Source of the DNA: Rivularia sp034931125
GTDB lineage: Bacteria > Cyanobacteriota > Cyanobacteriia > Cyanobacteriales > Nostocaceae
Direction: 5' to 3'
NCBI RefSeq assembly: GCF_034931125.1
Contig: NZ_JAYGHM010000040.1
Span: forward strand, 8,815-72,814
DNA: 64,000 nt
Each line of letters opens with the position of its first letter. The first letter of the stretch is position 1. Positions 1 through 8,727 of the stretch are shown piece after piece. Position numbers and translations under genes: made by a program. The notes below the pieces were generated by a model that did not search any database, was not told the DNA's origin, and worked only from the letters and a program-made list of their open reading frames with translations.

Positions 1-417
1 CGATAGCTGCATTGCTGCTGTTGCTGTAAATAATTTGGAGAGAGAAGCAACCCGAAACAGGGTTTTATCCGCATCTACAGGAATCTTTTTCTCTACATTT
101 GCATAACCATAACCTTTAGTCAAAAATACTTTTCCATCCTTAACTACAGAAATAACCGTTCCAGGTATGTGAGACTTTGACATCCGATCGTTCATAAATT
201 TATCTACCCATGCTGCAAATTCTTGGGGGTTACTTAAACTTGGTGTAGAGTCAGATGGTGTTATAGGTGGTTGCGGTTGCGTGGGTTGCTGTTGAGATAT
301 CGGTGGAGGAAATTGAGGTGGGATATCCCTAGAAAAACTAGTTAAGCCAGAGAGAGATAAGAATAGAATAAATCCGATAAGCCCAACGCATAAGGGCTTC
401 ATCCATTTGATAATCAT
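1..417 (-). CDS. Serine hydrolase (beta-lactamase class C family), C-terminus cut off by window edge
   Basis: The first 139 codons are in the window. The protein begins with a hydrophobic signal-type segment (residues about 7-28), followed by a Pro/Gln-rich linker (about 33-50). The catalytic domain then starts with a region reading roughly 'IPGTVISVVKDGKVFLTKGY', and SLSK fits the S-x-x-K active-site motif of class C beta-lactamase-like serine hydrolases. Family members act as periplasmic peptidases, esterases or penicillin-binding-like enzymes, so the substrate cannot be read from this part. The ATG at 417 is the only good start before the signal peptide. It is divergent from the permease gene at 569. 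Confidence 0.8.
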   Translation of the reverse strand, partial: MIIKWMKPLCVGLIGFILFLSLSGLTSFSRDIPPQFPPPISQQQPTQPQPPITPSDSTPSLSNPQEFAAWVDKFMNDRMSKSHIPGTVISVVKDGKVFLTKGYGYANVEKKIPVDADKTLFRVASLSKLFTATAAMQLS

Positions 418-568
418 GGTTATATAAACAATATTTCAGTTTTTTCAACAAGCACGGCAACCCTGTAGAGAAAATCAAAACCTCAGTTCTAAACTTCACA
501 TTACTTTGATAACCAACTATTTCTGGTCTTTCTACAGATAGAGATTGCTTTTATAGTCCCTATTAAGG

Positions 569-1777
569 ATGAAAGTTAGTTTACTTCCGGAAGAAGACAA
601 ATACAACTTAAACGGATATTCTACACATACGTTAGCGGAAATTGATAAAACATGGAGGCATTTTGTGCGTTTTGGAAAATGGGTAGGCTTATTTGCTTTT
701 GTCGTATCAATATATGTCTTGTGGCAAATTAGACAAGTTTTATTGATAGTTTTTGCTGCGATAGTGTTAGCAACCGCTTTAAATCAAATTGTTAAAGCTT
801 TACAAAAAATTCGTATTCCGCGAGGGTTTGCGGTCGGAATATCAGTTATTCTTCTGCTGACAATTGCATCAGGATTTTTCGCGCTTATTGTGCCATCAAT
901 TATTGAACAGTTGCGCGAATTTACTTCTTTAGTACCAAAGTTTTTAGACCAAATGCGGTTATGGAATGATTGGCTTTTAAAAGTGATTCCCGAACAAGTT
1001 TTAAATGAAATACAAGGTTTAAGATATTTGACCCAAGGTTTACAATCTTGGTTAGATAGAATTTTAGGAAACTTCTTTTTAATTTTGAGTCAGTCGCTCA
1101 ATATTGTTTTAAATCTCTTACTTTTTTTAGTTTTAACTATAATGCTTTTGATAGACCCAAAACCCTATCGAAATGGCTTTCTATTGCTTTTCCCAGCCTT
1201 TTATCGTCGTCGGATGGATGAGATTCTTCATAAATGCGAAAATTCATTAGTAGGATGGATCAAAGGTACGCTACTGACCATGTTTCTCATTGGTGGTTTG
1301 AGCTATGTTGGGTTATTACTTTTAGGTGTGCGACTACCTTTAATCAACGCAATTGTAGCCGGATTATTAGAATTTATTCCTAACGTAGGTCCAACATTAA
1401 GCTTGATTCCACCGCTATTATTAGCGCTACTTGATGCACCTTGGAAAGCCGTTGCTGTAATTGCATTATATTTTGGTATTCAGCAGGTGGAAAGTTTGAT
1501 TGTTGTACCTTTAATCATGAAGTCGCAAGTCTCTTTACTACCAGTAGTAACTTTATTAGCAGTAGTAGTTTTTGCTAATTTCTTTGGTTTCCTTGGTTTA
1601 TTTCTAGCGATTCCTTTAGTACTTATACTACAAACATTTATCCAAGAAATCGTAGTTAAAGATGTTCTAAATAATTGGAATTCACCTAATGTTATTAACG
1701 CAGAGAATAATATCGCTTTAGTAGATGTAAATCTGAATCCAGAACTGACTGATGATTCGATTATAAATAAAGGTTAA
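569..1777 (+). CDS. AI-2E family transporter (PerM/UPF0118-type membrane protein)
   Basis: This 402-residue polytopic membrane protein has the AI-2E/PerM layout. There is an N-terminal pair of membrane helices (about 36-75), a third helix (about 86-110), and an amphipathic central region with 'IPEQVLNEIQ'. Further helices follow, and the family's conserved C-terminal stretch reads 'LLEFIPNVGPTLSLIPPLLLAL' in pieces (about 265-290). Members export small molecules or ions; the name comes from E. coli TqsA. The substrate here is unknown, and length is normal. The stop codon lies inside the first unit of a heptamer tandem repeat, so the repeat has invaded or grown up to the very end of the gene. 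Confidence 0.88.
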   Translation: MKVSLLPEEDKYNLNGYSTHTLAEIDKTWRHFVRFGKWVGLFAFVVSIYVLWQIRQVLLIVFAAIVLATALNQIVKALQKIRIPRGFAVGISVILLLTIASGFFALIVPSIIEQLREFTSLVPKFLDQMRLWNDWLLKVIPEQVLNEIQGLRYLTQGLQSWLDRILGNFFLILSQSLNIVLNLLLFLVLTIMLLIDPKPYRNGFLLLFPAFYRRRMDEILHKCENSLVGWIKGTLLTMFLIGGLSYVGLLLLGVRLPLINAIVAGLLEFIPNVGPTLSLIPPLLLALLDAPWKAVAVIALYFGIQQVESLIVVPLIMKSQVSLLPVVTLLAVVVFANFFGFLGLFLAIPLVLILQTFIQEIVVKDVLNNWNSPNVINAENNIALVDVNLNPELTDDSIINKG

Positions 1778-1819
1778 AGGTTAAAGGTTAAAGGTTAAAG
1801 GTCAAAGGTTAAAGGTCAA
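1771..1819. repeat. Short tandem heptamer repeat (AGGTTAA/AGGTCAA), 7 units
   Basis: There are seven consecutive 7-bp units, AGGTTAA or AGGTCAA, then a decayed unit. This is the STRR type of repeat known in heterocystous cyanobacteria. The first unit supplies the last codons and TAA stop of the permease gene. Confidence 0.95.
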
Positions 1820-1838
1820 AGTTTGAAGAGGTTAATAA

Positions 1839-3230
1839 TTATTTATCCGATCTACTTGAGTGTGACGAAAAACCTGTTAAAGTATTCTCGGTCTTTAAAA
1901 CTACGTCTTCTACAAGTCTTTCGCTAAATCCAGCCACAAAGGCGATCGCCATGTAAAGATAAATAGTACGGTTTTCATTTGCGGAGATTTGGAAAATACC
2001 GGAAAATACTCCAGATTCAATTAATGCTACCGCGAAAATAGCAAAAGACATTCCGACAATCGGACGGAAAAAGCCGGTAAAAAATAAGTCTGATTGTCCT
2101 TCTTTTCCTTGTTCGATGAATTTATTAGCACGTACAATTATACTCACCGCACTTCCTAACGCACCCATTGAAACAGCTACTAAAATAAAGTAAATACGGG
2201 TTTCAAAAAAGTCTTCAGTCACAAATTTGGATTGTTGATTGCTGTTATTTAAGTTTCCTTCTTTCTCGTTTATCAACTTTAAAATAAATAAATACGGATT
2301 TTCTTCTTGAAGCTGCTTGATCTCTACATCTGTCATCTTAGAAAGAGTTTCTTCTGGCTTTTTGTCAGATTCTTTTGTTCCCTTAACTAATTTTTCTTGT
2401 TCGTTTACAGAATTCAACTCGTTTTTGATATTGTCTTGTAAACTTTCTATTGTTTTTTTAGTACTTTCAATTTTCGGATACAACTGATTGCTGTTATCGC
2501 TTTCTTTCGCAACCTTTAACTGAGATTCTAATAAATCTAGTTCCCGCTGCACTTTTGAAAGCCTAGTTTTAAGGTCATTAAGAAGACTGTCACTTTTTGT
2601 TACTTGTTGCTGCGTCTTATATAATTCTTCTATAAGTGGTTTAACCGTATCGAATTGAATATTTTTTTGTTTATCGATAATAATACTTCTCGTAAATAAC
2701 GTTAATGCACCTCCCACAATGGGACAAATTACAAATATGATAAAAAACCAACTTAGACCAGAAAGTAACCGATTATAAGCACCTCCAGTACCCTTGATAA
2801 TCGCACTAAAAGGATGAGGATATTCTCGCGATTGAATTGCTATTTGTCGTCGTGCTTCTTGGATAAAAACCAGGTTTCGAGAATTTTTATCTAATACTTT
2901 ATTTGCTGAATTTGTAGCACTTTTTATATCTTGTTTATTTTCCAGCAGAATTGAAATAGCTAAATCCAAAATATCAATTTGTTGAGGATTGCGACAATCT
3001 AATGTAGATATCAAACTCAGTAATCTCGCAAGTTCTCGCTGCATTTCAATACTTAATTGTTGCTGTTGCAGACTCTTCTTAATTAGAACTAGCAAATTTT
3101 GGATCTTAACTTGCGTTTCGCTATCAATGGCTTTTGTCGCGATATTAGAAAGCTGTTCAACTTCTGCTCGTAATTCAGTAGAGGATTGACCATTTTCTTG
3201 TCGGTCTGTAGATAATGGTATTTGCTTCAC
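1839..3230 (-). CDS. Membrane protein with a long coiled coil, unknown function
   Basis: I do not recognise a family. The 463-residue protein has a helical soluble N-terminus (about 1-140) and a membrane helix at about 157-180. A charged coiled-coil segment at about 195-285 is rich in Lys, Glu, Gln and Leu heptads. Three more hydrophobic helices follow at about 345-367, 384-411 and 422-437. This suggests a coiled coil held outside or between membrane anchors. The start is GTG at 3230 with a weak AAGAG upstream. It runs toward the permease gene across the heptamer repeat. Confidence 0.75.
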   Translation of the reverse strand: MKQIPLSTDRQENGQSSTELRAEVEQLSNIATKAIDSETQVKIQNLLVLIKKSLQQQQLSIEMQRELARLLSLISTLDCRNPQQIDILDLAISILLENKQDIKSATNSANKVLDKNSRNLVFIQEARRQIAIQSREYPHPFSAIIKGTGGAYNRLLSGLSWFFIIFVICPIVGGALTLFTRSIIIDKQKNIQFDTVKPLIEELYKTQQQVTKSDSLLNDLKTRLSKVQRELDLLESQLKVAKESDNSNQLYPKIESTKKTIESLQDNIKNELNSVNEQEKLVKGTKESDKKPEETLSKMTDVEIKQLQEENPYLFILKLINEKEGNLNNSNQQSKFVTEDFFETRIYFILVAVSMGALGSAVSIIVRANKFIEQGKEGQSDLFFTGFFRPIVGMSFAIFAVALIESGVFSGIFQISANENRTIYLYMAIAFVAGFSERLVEDVVLKTENTLTGFSSHSSRSDK

Positions 3231-3409
3231 GATTACTCTTTTTTAATTCAACGTATAGTATTGATAAATACATTGCTTTTTAGAGTAATTACGCAAAATT
3301 AACAAAAAATTATATTGCAAACGTGAATTAGTTGGTTATCGATCGCTGGTCGCTGATAAGCTGAATCTTAGCGTATTTTATAATTCAATTTAATTGGGCG
3401 GTGTATTTT

Positions 3410-3844
3410 ATGTGGTTGCGATCGCTAACAATTGTCTGTATTTCTGGCATTATTAGTATATTTTCCTGGGTTTATAGTCCTGCTGCTTCAGCATTAACCC
3501 AGATTCCTTTATCAGATATATCTTACCAGGAATGTCCGCTGGAATTGAGTACAGGTAATGTAACTAGTGGTGGTTCTAGCAGGGCTGCAAATTGCTTTAT
3601 CGTCACGGGTACAGCGAAAAACATGACTAATAAAACTGTATATGATGCAGACATTTTTGGGCGAATTTACGACGCTAACAATAATTCAGTCATGCAAAAC
3701 CGGACTCGTCTTGGTTCTATTAACGAAGTACCACCGGGAGAAAGTAATTTTGAAATGAGAATTACCGTTCCAGCGAATCAACCTACACCATTAAAATTGA
3801 AGCAGTTTAAAGCGTCGGGATTTACTTCTAAGGTTCGTTATTAA
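3410..3844 (+). CDS. Secreted protein with FxLYD-like domain
   Basis: I chose the ATG at 3410 over a GTG at 3401 because it places a clean signal peptide at the start: a basic MWLRS start, a hydrophobic core, and a likely cleavage after PAASA. The mature part (about 110 residues) contains 'VTGTAKNMTNKTVYDADIFGRIYDANNNSV' as separate strands. This is typical of FxLYD/DUF3426-like immunoglobulin-fold domains found in periplasmic or surface proteins. Two Cys residues (in ECPLE and NCFIV) could form a disulfide. The role is unknown. Confidence 0.7.
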   Translation: MWLRSLTIVCISGIISIFSWVYSPAASALTQIPLSDISYQECPLELSTGNVTSGGSSRAANCFIVTGTAKNMTNKTVYDADIFGRIYDANNNSVMQNRTRLGSINEVPPGESNFEMRITVPANQPTPLKLKQFKASGFTSKVRY

Positions 3845-4202
3845 TTTATTAATATTGCGTCTTTTTCGTCTTCCCTACTCCCCACTCCCTACTCCTACAA
3901 TAATTGACGAAGAATGAAGCATGAAAAATAAAAATATGAGTTCCCTTTGGGGTAAATTTATTAACGATCGCACTTAATAAAAGTTTATTTATAATCCGCG
4001 ATCGCTGATAATTTGTAGTTCAGGTTTCAGATTTCAGATTTCATACTTCAATTTCGAGTTGAAAAACTCCCATCTATTACCAAAAATTTGGGTTTAAAGC
4101 CCCGTCACTTCGACAAGCTCAGTACAAGCCTTATAGGACGGCTTTTTATTTTATTGTATTAGTGATTCTTGGAATCCCCGTGTGTTTACGCCGGGGAGGA
4201 TG
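3845..4202. terminator. Intergenic region with a likely bidirectional terminator hairpin at about 4096-4148
   Basis: Between the convergent secreted-protein and YggT genes lie a pyrimidine-rich 'CCCTACTCCCCACTCC' repeat, two GCGATCGC-like sites and a hairpin. The hairpin pairs AAAGCC..GTC with GACGGCTTT and is followed by a T-rich run. Its loop carries CTTCGACAAGCTCAGTA, a motif common in bacterial intergenic hairpins. No gene was seen. Confidence 0.5.
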
Positions 4203-4460
4203 TCAAACAGGTATCGTTTTAAGAAGTCCACCGATTATGTATAGTGCAAAGAAAGCCAGCATTGGGGATAAATCCATTCCTCCTAAAGGGGGAATTATAT
4301 TGCGGAAAAGATTAAGATAAGGGTCGGTTATCTGGCTGAGTGCTGCAAATGGTTGCTTGTACCACTCAATTTGTGGAAACCAAGTTAACAGTACGCGAAT
4401 AAACAGTAAGGTGCTGTAAATGGATACGAAAGCAATCAGCGTGCCAATTAGTAAGTTCAT
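4203..4460 (-). CDS. YggT family membrane protein (Ycf19-like)
   Basis: This 85-residue protein has two hydrophobic helices (about 3-27 and 65-83) and the family core 'LLTWFPQIEW' followed by 'ITDPYLNLFRNIIPPLGGMDLSP' in pieces. YggT/Ycf19 proteins are small thylakoid or plasma membrane proteins; cyanobacterial relatives have been tied to chromosome or thylakoid organisation and cell division. It has an ATG start and normal length. Confidence 0.88.
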   Translation of the reverse strand: MNLLIGTLIAFVSIYSTLLFIRVLLTWFPQIEWYKQPFAALSQITDPYLNLFRNIIPPLGGMDLSPMLAFFALYIIGGLLKTIPV

Positions 4461-4629
4461 GGTTTAGTGTTTTGAGTTTGAGTAAAAGCCGTCTTATTAT
4501 CGATTTTAATTTAGTTAGTACTGTTATTGCCTAGAACACGGTTTCGGTGTTTACCTTTTGTAGAATGGAAATTGAGCTAGTTATAAAACAAGTTATTGTT
4601 CAAATCCGGCTCAATTTGTCAATGTTTGC

Positions 4630-4986
4630 CTAAGACAGCAATTCTTCACTGCGGTCTGAAAGCTCATTTACTCCACTAGAATTGTTTACGTTGCCTAATT
4701 GGTCGCGTACTTCATCGATTGTGGCGTTTAATTGGGCAATTTTATCTTCTAGCGAGCGTCGTGCTACTTCCATTTCTACCCCGGTCGATGCTGTACCTCG
4801 CATTCGTCGTTTGGCAGATTTATCATTTGAATTGCCCGTACCTGTTATTTGCTGTTCTCGTTCTTCTTCTGTCAATTCTGCCGCATCACGTCTTTGTGCT
4901 ACCAGCGTACCGATAACACCACCAACTACGCTACCAAAAATTGCTCCAGCAAAAAAACCGCTCGCAAAACCATCGCGTTGACTCAT
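4630..4986 (-). CDS. Small YtxH-like membrane-anchored protein
   Basis: The 118-residue protein has a glycine-rich hydrophobic N-terminus (about 8-30, GFASGFFAGAIFGSVVGGVI) like the YtxH/gas-vesicle-like family. A charged middle follows, then a C-terminal helix with heptads (about 70-105, 'RSLEDKIAQLNATIDEVRDQL'). It is conserved in cyanobacteria next to YggT; its function is unknown. Possibly cotranscribed with the YggT gene 169 bp downstream. Confidence 0.7.
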   Translation of the reverse strand: MSQRDGFASGFFAGAIFGSVVGGVIGTLVAQRRDAAELTEEEREQQITGTGNSNDKSAKRRMRGTASTGVEMEVARRSLEDKIAQLNATIDEVRDQLGNVNNSSGVNELSDRSEELLS

Positions 4987-5067
4987 AATATTTACCGTCC
5001 ATCCCTATTGCTACTTCCTACTTTAATCATCAGTTTTTTTTGTAGTAAGTCCTAGCTGCATATTAGC

Positions 5068-5718
5068 TTAAGTCCCAAAAGTGCGATCGCCAGCATCTCC
5101 CAATCCCGGTACGATATATCCTTGTTCGTTCACCACTTCATCTATTGTTGCGGTGTAAATATTCAAACTCGGATAAGCTGCACTTAATTTTTGCAACGCG
5201 ACAGGAGACGCAACTACGCAGACAATCCGCGTTAAAGCCGGGTCTACACCGCGCTGGGTTAATTCCGACATGGCTGCCATTATAGAGCCTCCCGTCGCCA
5301 GCATAGGGTCGGTAATTAACACTCTGGTTTGGGGATCAATTTTTTCTGGTAGCTTATTGAGATAACATTGCGGCTGCAAAGTTTCTTCGTTGCGGACTAA
5401 ACCCAAATGATAAATAGATGCCAAAGGTAGCAACGTTTGCGCTCCTTCAAGCAATCCTAATCCCGCTCGCAAAATCGGTACCACCGCTACAGGAATTTCG
5501 GGATTAATGAATGTTGCAGGACACTCCTGCAATGGGGTTTGAACTGTTGATTCTAGAGTCGGCAACCATTCCCTAGCAGCTTCGTAAGTTAGCCAGCGTC
5601 CCAACTCAGTCATCGCAGAACGGAACAATACAGAAGGTGTCGCAACATCGCGAGCAACTGCTAACCAGTGCTTGACTAAAGGATGGGGTGGAACGTAAAC
5701 GCGCAGTTGTAGCGTCAT
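5068..5718 (-). CDS. upp: Uracil phosphoribosyltransferase
   Basis: The enzyme converts uracil and PRPP to UMP in pyrimidine salvage. The 216-residue protein has the PRPP-binding loop 'ITDPMLATGGSI' (about 135-146) and the conserved PILRAGLGLLEG segment (about 81-92). The C-terminal 'YIVPGLGDAGDRTFGT' forms the uracil site and ends as in other Upp proteins. It has an ATG start and family-typical length. Confidence 0.95.
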   Translation of the reverse strand: MTLQLRVYVPPHPLVKHWLAVARDVATPSVLFRSAMTELGRWLTYEAAREWLPTLESTVQTPLQECPATFINPEIPVAVVPILRAGLGLLEGAQTLLPLASIYHLGLVRNEETLQPQCYLNKLPEKIDPQTRVLITDPMLATGGSIMAAMSELTQRGVDPALTRIVCVVASPVALQKLSAAYPSLNIYTATIDEVVNEQGYIVPGLGDAGDRTFGT

Positions 5719-5866
5719 AATAAATCTAAAATCTTCAATATATACGGTATAACAACGCCAAACATCATAATACTGTTTTAAGCTGCTCGCTAATAGCCAA
5801 CATAAACACTTACAAAATTTATTAAAATCTTACCAAAAAACTATTGAGAATATTTTTTATTAGTAG

Positions 5867-5896
5867 TTGACATTTATTCTCAATCAGCGGTATATT
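5867..5896 (+). promoter_or_regulatory. Strong sigma70-type promoter
   Basis: A perfect -35 box TTGACA (5867-5872) is followed after 18 bp by TATATT (5891-5896). It points into a short segment without ORF that ends in a terminator-like hairpin. Confidence 0.6.
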
Positions 5897-5902
5897 ATTT
5901 TC

Positions 5903-5973
5903 CAGTGTTCTCCTCTCTTTAAGGAACGGCAGATGGGATTGGTCGGCATTGCGGACTTGTCCCTCTTTTTTTT
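5903..5973 (+). ncRNA. Candidate small RNA with Rho-independent terminator
   Basis: Starting about 7 bp after the -10 box at 5891-5896, a transcript of roughly 70 nt would end in a hairpin (GGGA..GTC / GAC..TCCC, 5935-5963) followed by eight T (5966-5973). It contains no ORF with a ribosome-binding site, and crtH starts 120 bp further on, behind the terminator. A leader/attenuator for crtH is the alternative. I do not recognise a named sRNA family: it lacks the Yfr1 core ACTCCTCACAC. Confidence 0.45.
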
Positions 5974-6010
5974 ATTTTGGATTTTAGATTTTAGATTTTG
6001 GATTATTTTA
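5974..6010. repeat. ATTTTAG/ATTTTGG heptamer repeat
   Basis: Tandem copies of a 7-bp unit (ATTTTGG, ATTTTAG). The same family recurs at 18247-18285, 46561-46620, 47701-47731, 54882-54908 and 62698-62721, usually just after gene ends. Confidence 0.85.
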
Positions 6011-6092
6011 AGTTAAGACCACCGGATCGGCGGAATTGTAAATTATTTCTCCCCATCCCCTTGTCCCCCCATCCCCTTAATAAAAATTAATC

Positions 6093-7580
6093 ATGTATGA
6101 CGCGATCGTAATTGGCTCTGGTATTGGTGGTTTAGTAACGGCGACTCAGTTAGTGGCGAAAGGTGCAAAAGTGCTGGTATTGGAGGGATATACGATTCCT
6201 GGTGGTAGTTCTGGCTATTTTGAACGGGAAGGATATCGCTTTGATGTGGGGGCTTCGATGATTTTCGGGTTTGGGGAAAAAGGGACGACTAATTTACTCA
6301 CTCGTGCTTTGAAAGCTGTAGATGTCAGCTTGGAAACAATTCCCGACAACGTACAAATTCACTATCATTTACCCAAGTTAGATTTAAAAATTGAACGCGA
6401 TTATGAAAAGTTTTTACAAAATTTAATTGCATATTTTCCTCACGAAAGTAAAGGAATTCGTGGTTTTTATGATGAGTGTTGGAAAGTTTTTAATTGCTTA
6501 AATCAGATGGAGTTGCTGTCTTTAGAAGAACCCCGGTATTTAATGCGGGCGTTTTTCGGACATCCATTCGCTTGTTTGGGTTTAGCGAAGTACCTACCGC
6601 AAAATGTCGGAGATATAGCGCGACGATATATTAAAGACCCGGAATTATTAAAGTTTATTGATATCGAGTGTTATTGCTGGTCGGTGGTAAAAGCTGATAT
6701 GACACCGATGATTAACGCTGGAATGGTGTTTTCTGATCGACATTATGGTGGAGTTAATTACCCCAAAGGTGGTGTAGGACAAATTGCTCAGAAGCTGGTA
6801 GAAGGTTTGATTAAAAAGGGTGGGGAAATAAAATATCAAGCCAGAGTTACACAAATTTTACAGGAGAAAGGACGAGTTGTAGGGGTGAAGCTGGGGAATA
6901 ATCAAGAGTATCGCGGTAAACGTGTGGTTTCCAACGCTACCCGCTGGAATACATTTGAGAAATTATTAGCCACAGAAGAAATACCAGCTAATGAAAAAAA
7001 ATGGCAACAAAGATATGAAAAATCGCCGAGTTTTTTCAGTTTACATATGGGAGTAAAAGCAGAATTATTATCTCCCGAAACCGAATGTCATCACATTTTA
7101 TTGTCCGAGTGGGACAAAATGACCGCTTCAGAAGGAACAATTTTTGTCTCAATTCCCACATTACTCGACCCAGAATTAGCGCCAAAGGGATATCATATCA
7201 TTCATGCGTTCGCGACACACTGGATTGATGAATGGCAGGGTTTATCTGAGAAGGAATACGAAGCCAAGAAAGAAGCTACAGCTTGGCGGATTGTGGATAA
7301 ATTAGAAAAGATATTCCCAGGGATAGATGCGAATTTAGATTATTTAGAAGCCGGGACTCCGAGAACCCATCGGCGATTTTTGGGAAGAGTTGATGGTACC
7401 TATGGCCCAATACCTAGAAAGAAGTTACGGGGATTGTTGGGAATGCCGTTTAATCGAACTGCGATCGAGGGATTATATATTGTGGGAGATAGTACATTTC
7501 CCGGACAAGGGTTGAATGCGGTCGCGTTTTCCGGGTTTGCTTGCGCTCATCGGGTAGCGGTGGATTTGGGATTTGTTTAA
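6093..7580 (+). CDS. crtH: Prolycopene isomerase (carotenoid cis-trans isomerase)
   Basis: CrtH/CRTISO converts poly-cis lycopene to all-trans lycopene in carotenoid synthesis. The 495-residue protein opens with the FAD-binding dinucleotide motif IGSGIGG (about 7-13). A glutamate follows at the end of beta-2 (VLVLEG), then the isomerase/desaturase signature 'IPGGSSGYFEREGYRFDVG' (about 37-55). The C-terminal FAD-binding segment reads 'GLYIVGDSTFPGQGLNAVAFSG'. Length fits CrtH better than phytoene desaturase CrtP or CrtD. It stands alone, with the next genes being a restriction-modification pair. Confidence 0.93.
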   Translation: MYDAIVIGSGIGGLVTATQLVAKGAKVLVLEGYTIPGGSSGYFEREGYRFDVGASMIFGFGEKGTTNLLTRALKAVDVSLETIPDNVQIHYHLPKLDLKIERDYEKFLQNLIAYFPHESKGIRGFYDECWKVFNCLNQMELLSLEEPRYLMRAFFGHPFACLGLAKYLPQNVGDIARRYIKDPELLKFIDIECYCWSVVKADMTPMINAGMVFSDRHYGGVNYPKGGVGQIAQKLVEGLIKKGGEIKYQARVTQILQEKGRVVGVKLGNNQEYRGKRVVSNATRWNTFEKLLATEEIPANEKKWQQRYEKSPSFFSLHMGVKAELLSPETECHHILLSEWDKMTASEGTIFVSIPTLLDPELAPKGYHIIHAFATHWIDEWQGLSEKEYEAKKEATAWRIVDKLEKIFPGIDANLDYLEAGTPRTHRRFLGRVDGTYGPIPRKKLRGLLGMPFNRTAIEGLYIVGDSTFPGQGLNAVAFSGFACAHRVAVDLGFV

Positions 7581-7680
7581 TATTTGACTTGCATATAATG
7601 GACATTCTTAGTTGATTGGCGTTTTTTATATGCGGGTGCTGAAATTGCTATAAGATGAATGCGATTATTTTAATTAAATT

Positions 7681-8727
7681 ATGAATTCTGCCAGCCTAAG
7701 TCAAATTTATATTTCAACGCGATTGATTTCGGAAGAAAAATTAAAACCGTTGGAAAATGCGCTACAAGATAAAAGCTTAATTCCAGAAGAAGCGACGGTA
7801 TTACTGGCAAGTGATGAACAAAAAGCCATACCTTTAATTAGTAAGAATGCTACTTTAATAGAAGAAATTCAACAAAGAGTTCAGCAACTGCCTTCATCAC
7901 ATCAGTTTTTATTACAAGATAGTAGAAAATTAGCTGATATTCCTAACGAAAGCGTACATTTGGTAGTAACTTCCCCACCATATTGGAATTTAAAAAAGTA
8001 TATAAAAAATCCCAACCAGCTTGGAGAAATCGATGATTACGAAGAGTTTTTACAAGAATTAGATTGTGTTTGGCAGCATATGTGGCGGGTTTTGGTGCCG
8101 GGTGGACGTTTAATAATTGTTGTAGGGGATGTTTGTCTTTCTCGTCGGCAATTTGGCAGACACGTAGTATTTCCATTACACGCCAGCATTCAAGAACATT
8201 GCCGCAATCTAGGTTTTGATAATTTAGCACCTATTATCTGGTACAAAATTGCGAATGCATCTTTGGAAGCAACAGGAAATGGTACTAGTTTTCTTGGTAA
8301 ACCATATGAACCAGGTGGTGTGATTAAAAATGATATCGAATTTATCTTAATGCAGCGTAAACCTGGTGGATATCGCAGCCCTACTTTAAATGCTCGATTG
8401 CTGTCCGTTATTCCTCAAACATTGCATCGACAATGGTTTCAGCAAATTTGGCAAGATGTGAAAGGCGCTTCCACAAGGCAGCATCCCGCGCCTTTTCCGT
8501 TGGAATTAGCACAGCGACTAATCCGAATGTTTTCGTTTGTTGGCGATACCGTATTAGATCCATTTATGGGAACGGGGACTACTTGTATCGCAGCCGCAAA
8601 CTGGGGACGTAATAGTATTGGGGTGGAAGTTGAGCCTATTTATTATCAACTAGCCCTTGAAAAAATTAGTAAAACCTATGGTTTGCGATTGGTGCATGAT
8701 AAAGTGGTAACGGAAGTTGCGACATGA
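7681..8727 (+). CDS. Site-specific DNA methyltransferase (amino-methyltransferase, circularly permuted order)
   Basis: The 348-residue protein has catalytic motif IV as TSPPYW (97-102) before the AdoMet-binding motif I DPFMGTGTT (293-301). This is the beta-type order of N4-cytosine or N6-adenine methyltransferases. SPPY (rather than DPPY) is seen mostly in N4-cytosine enzymes. An N-terminal helical extension of about 70 residues precedes the domain. It overlaps the following endonuclease gene by 4 bp (ATGA), so the two are translationally coupled as a type II restriction-modification system. The target is inferred from the partner to be CTCGAG. Confidence 0.88.
   Translation: MNSASLSQIYISTRLISEEKLKPLENALQDKSLIPEEATVLLASDEQKAIPLISKNATLIEEIQQRVQQLPSSHQFLLQDSRKLADIPNESVHLVVTSPPYWNLKKYIKNPNQLGEIDDYEEFLQELDCVWQHMWRVLVPGGRLIIVVGDVCLSRRQFGRHVVFPLHASIQEHCRNLGFDNLAPIIWYKIANASLEATGNGTSFLGKPYEPGGVIKNDIEFILMQRKPGGYRSPTLNARLLSVIPQTLHRQWFQQIWQDVKGASTRQHPAPFPLELAQRLIRMFSFVGDTVLDPFMGTGTTCIAAANWGRNSIGVEVEPIYYQLALEKISKTYGLRLVHDKVVTEVAT

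Noticed and set aside
4590..4625. GTTCAAATCC resembling a tRNA T-arm
   Set aside because: No acceptor, D or anticodon stems could be built around it, and no CCA or discriminator context fits.
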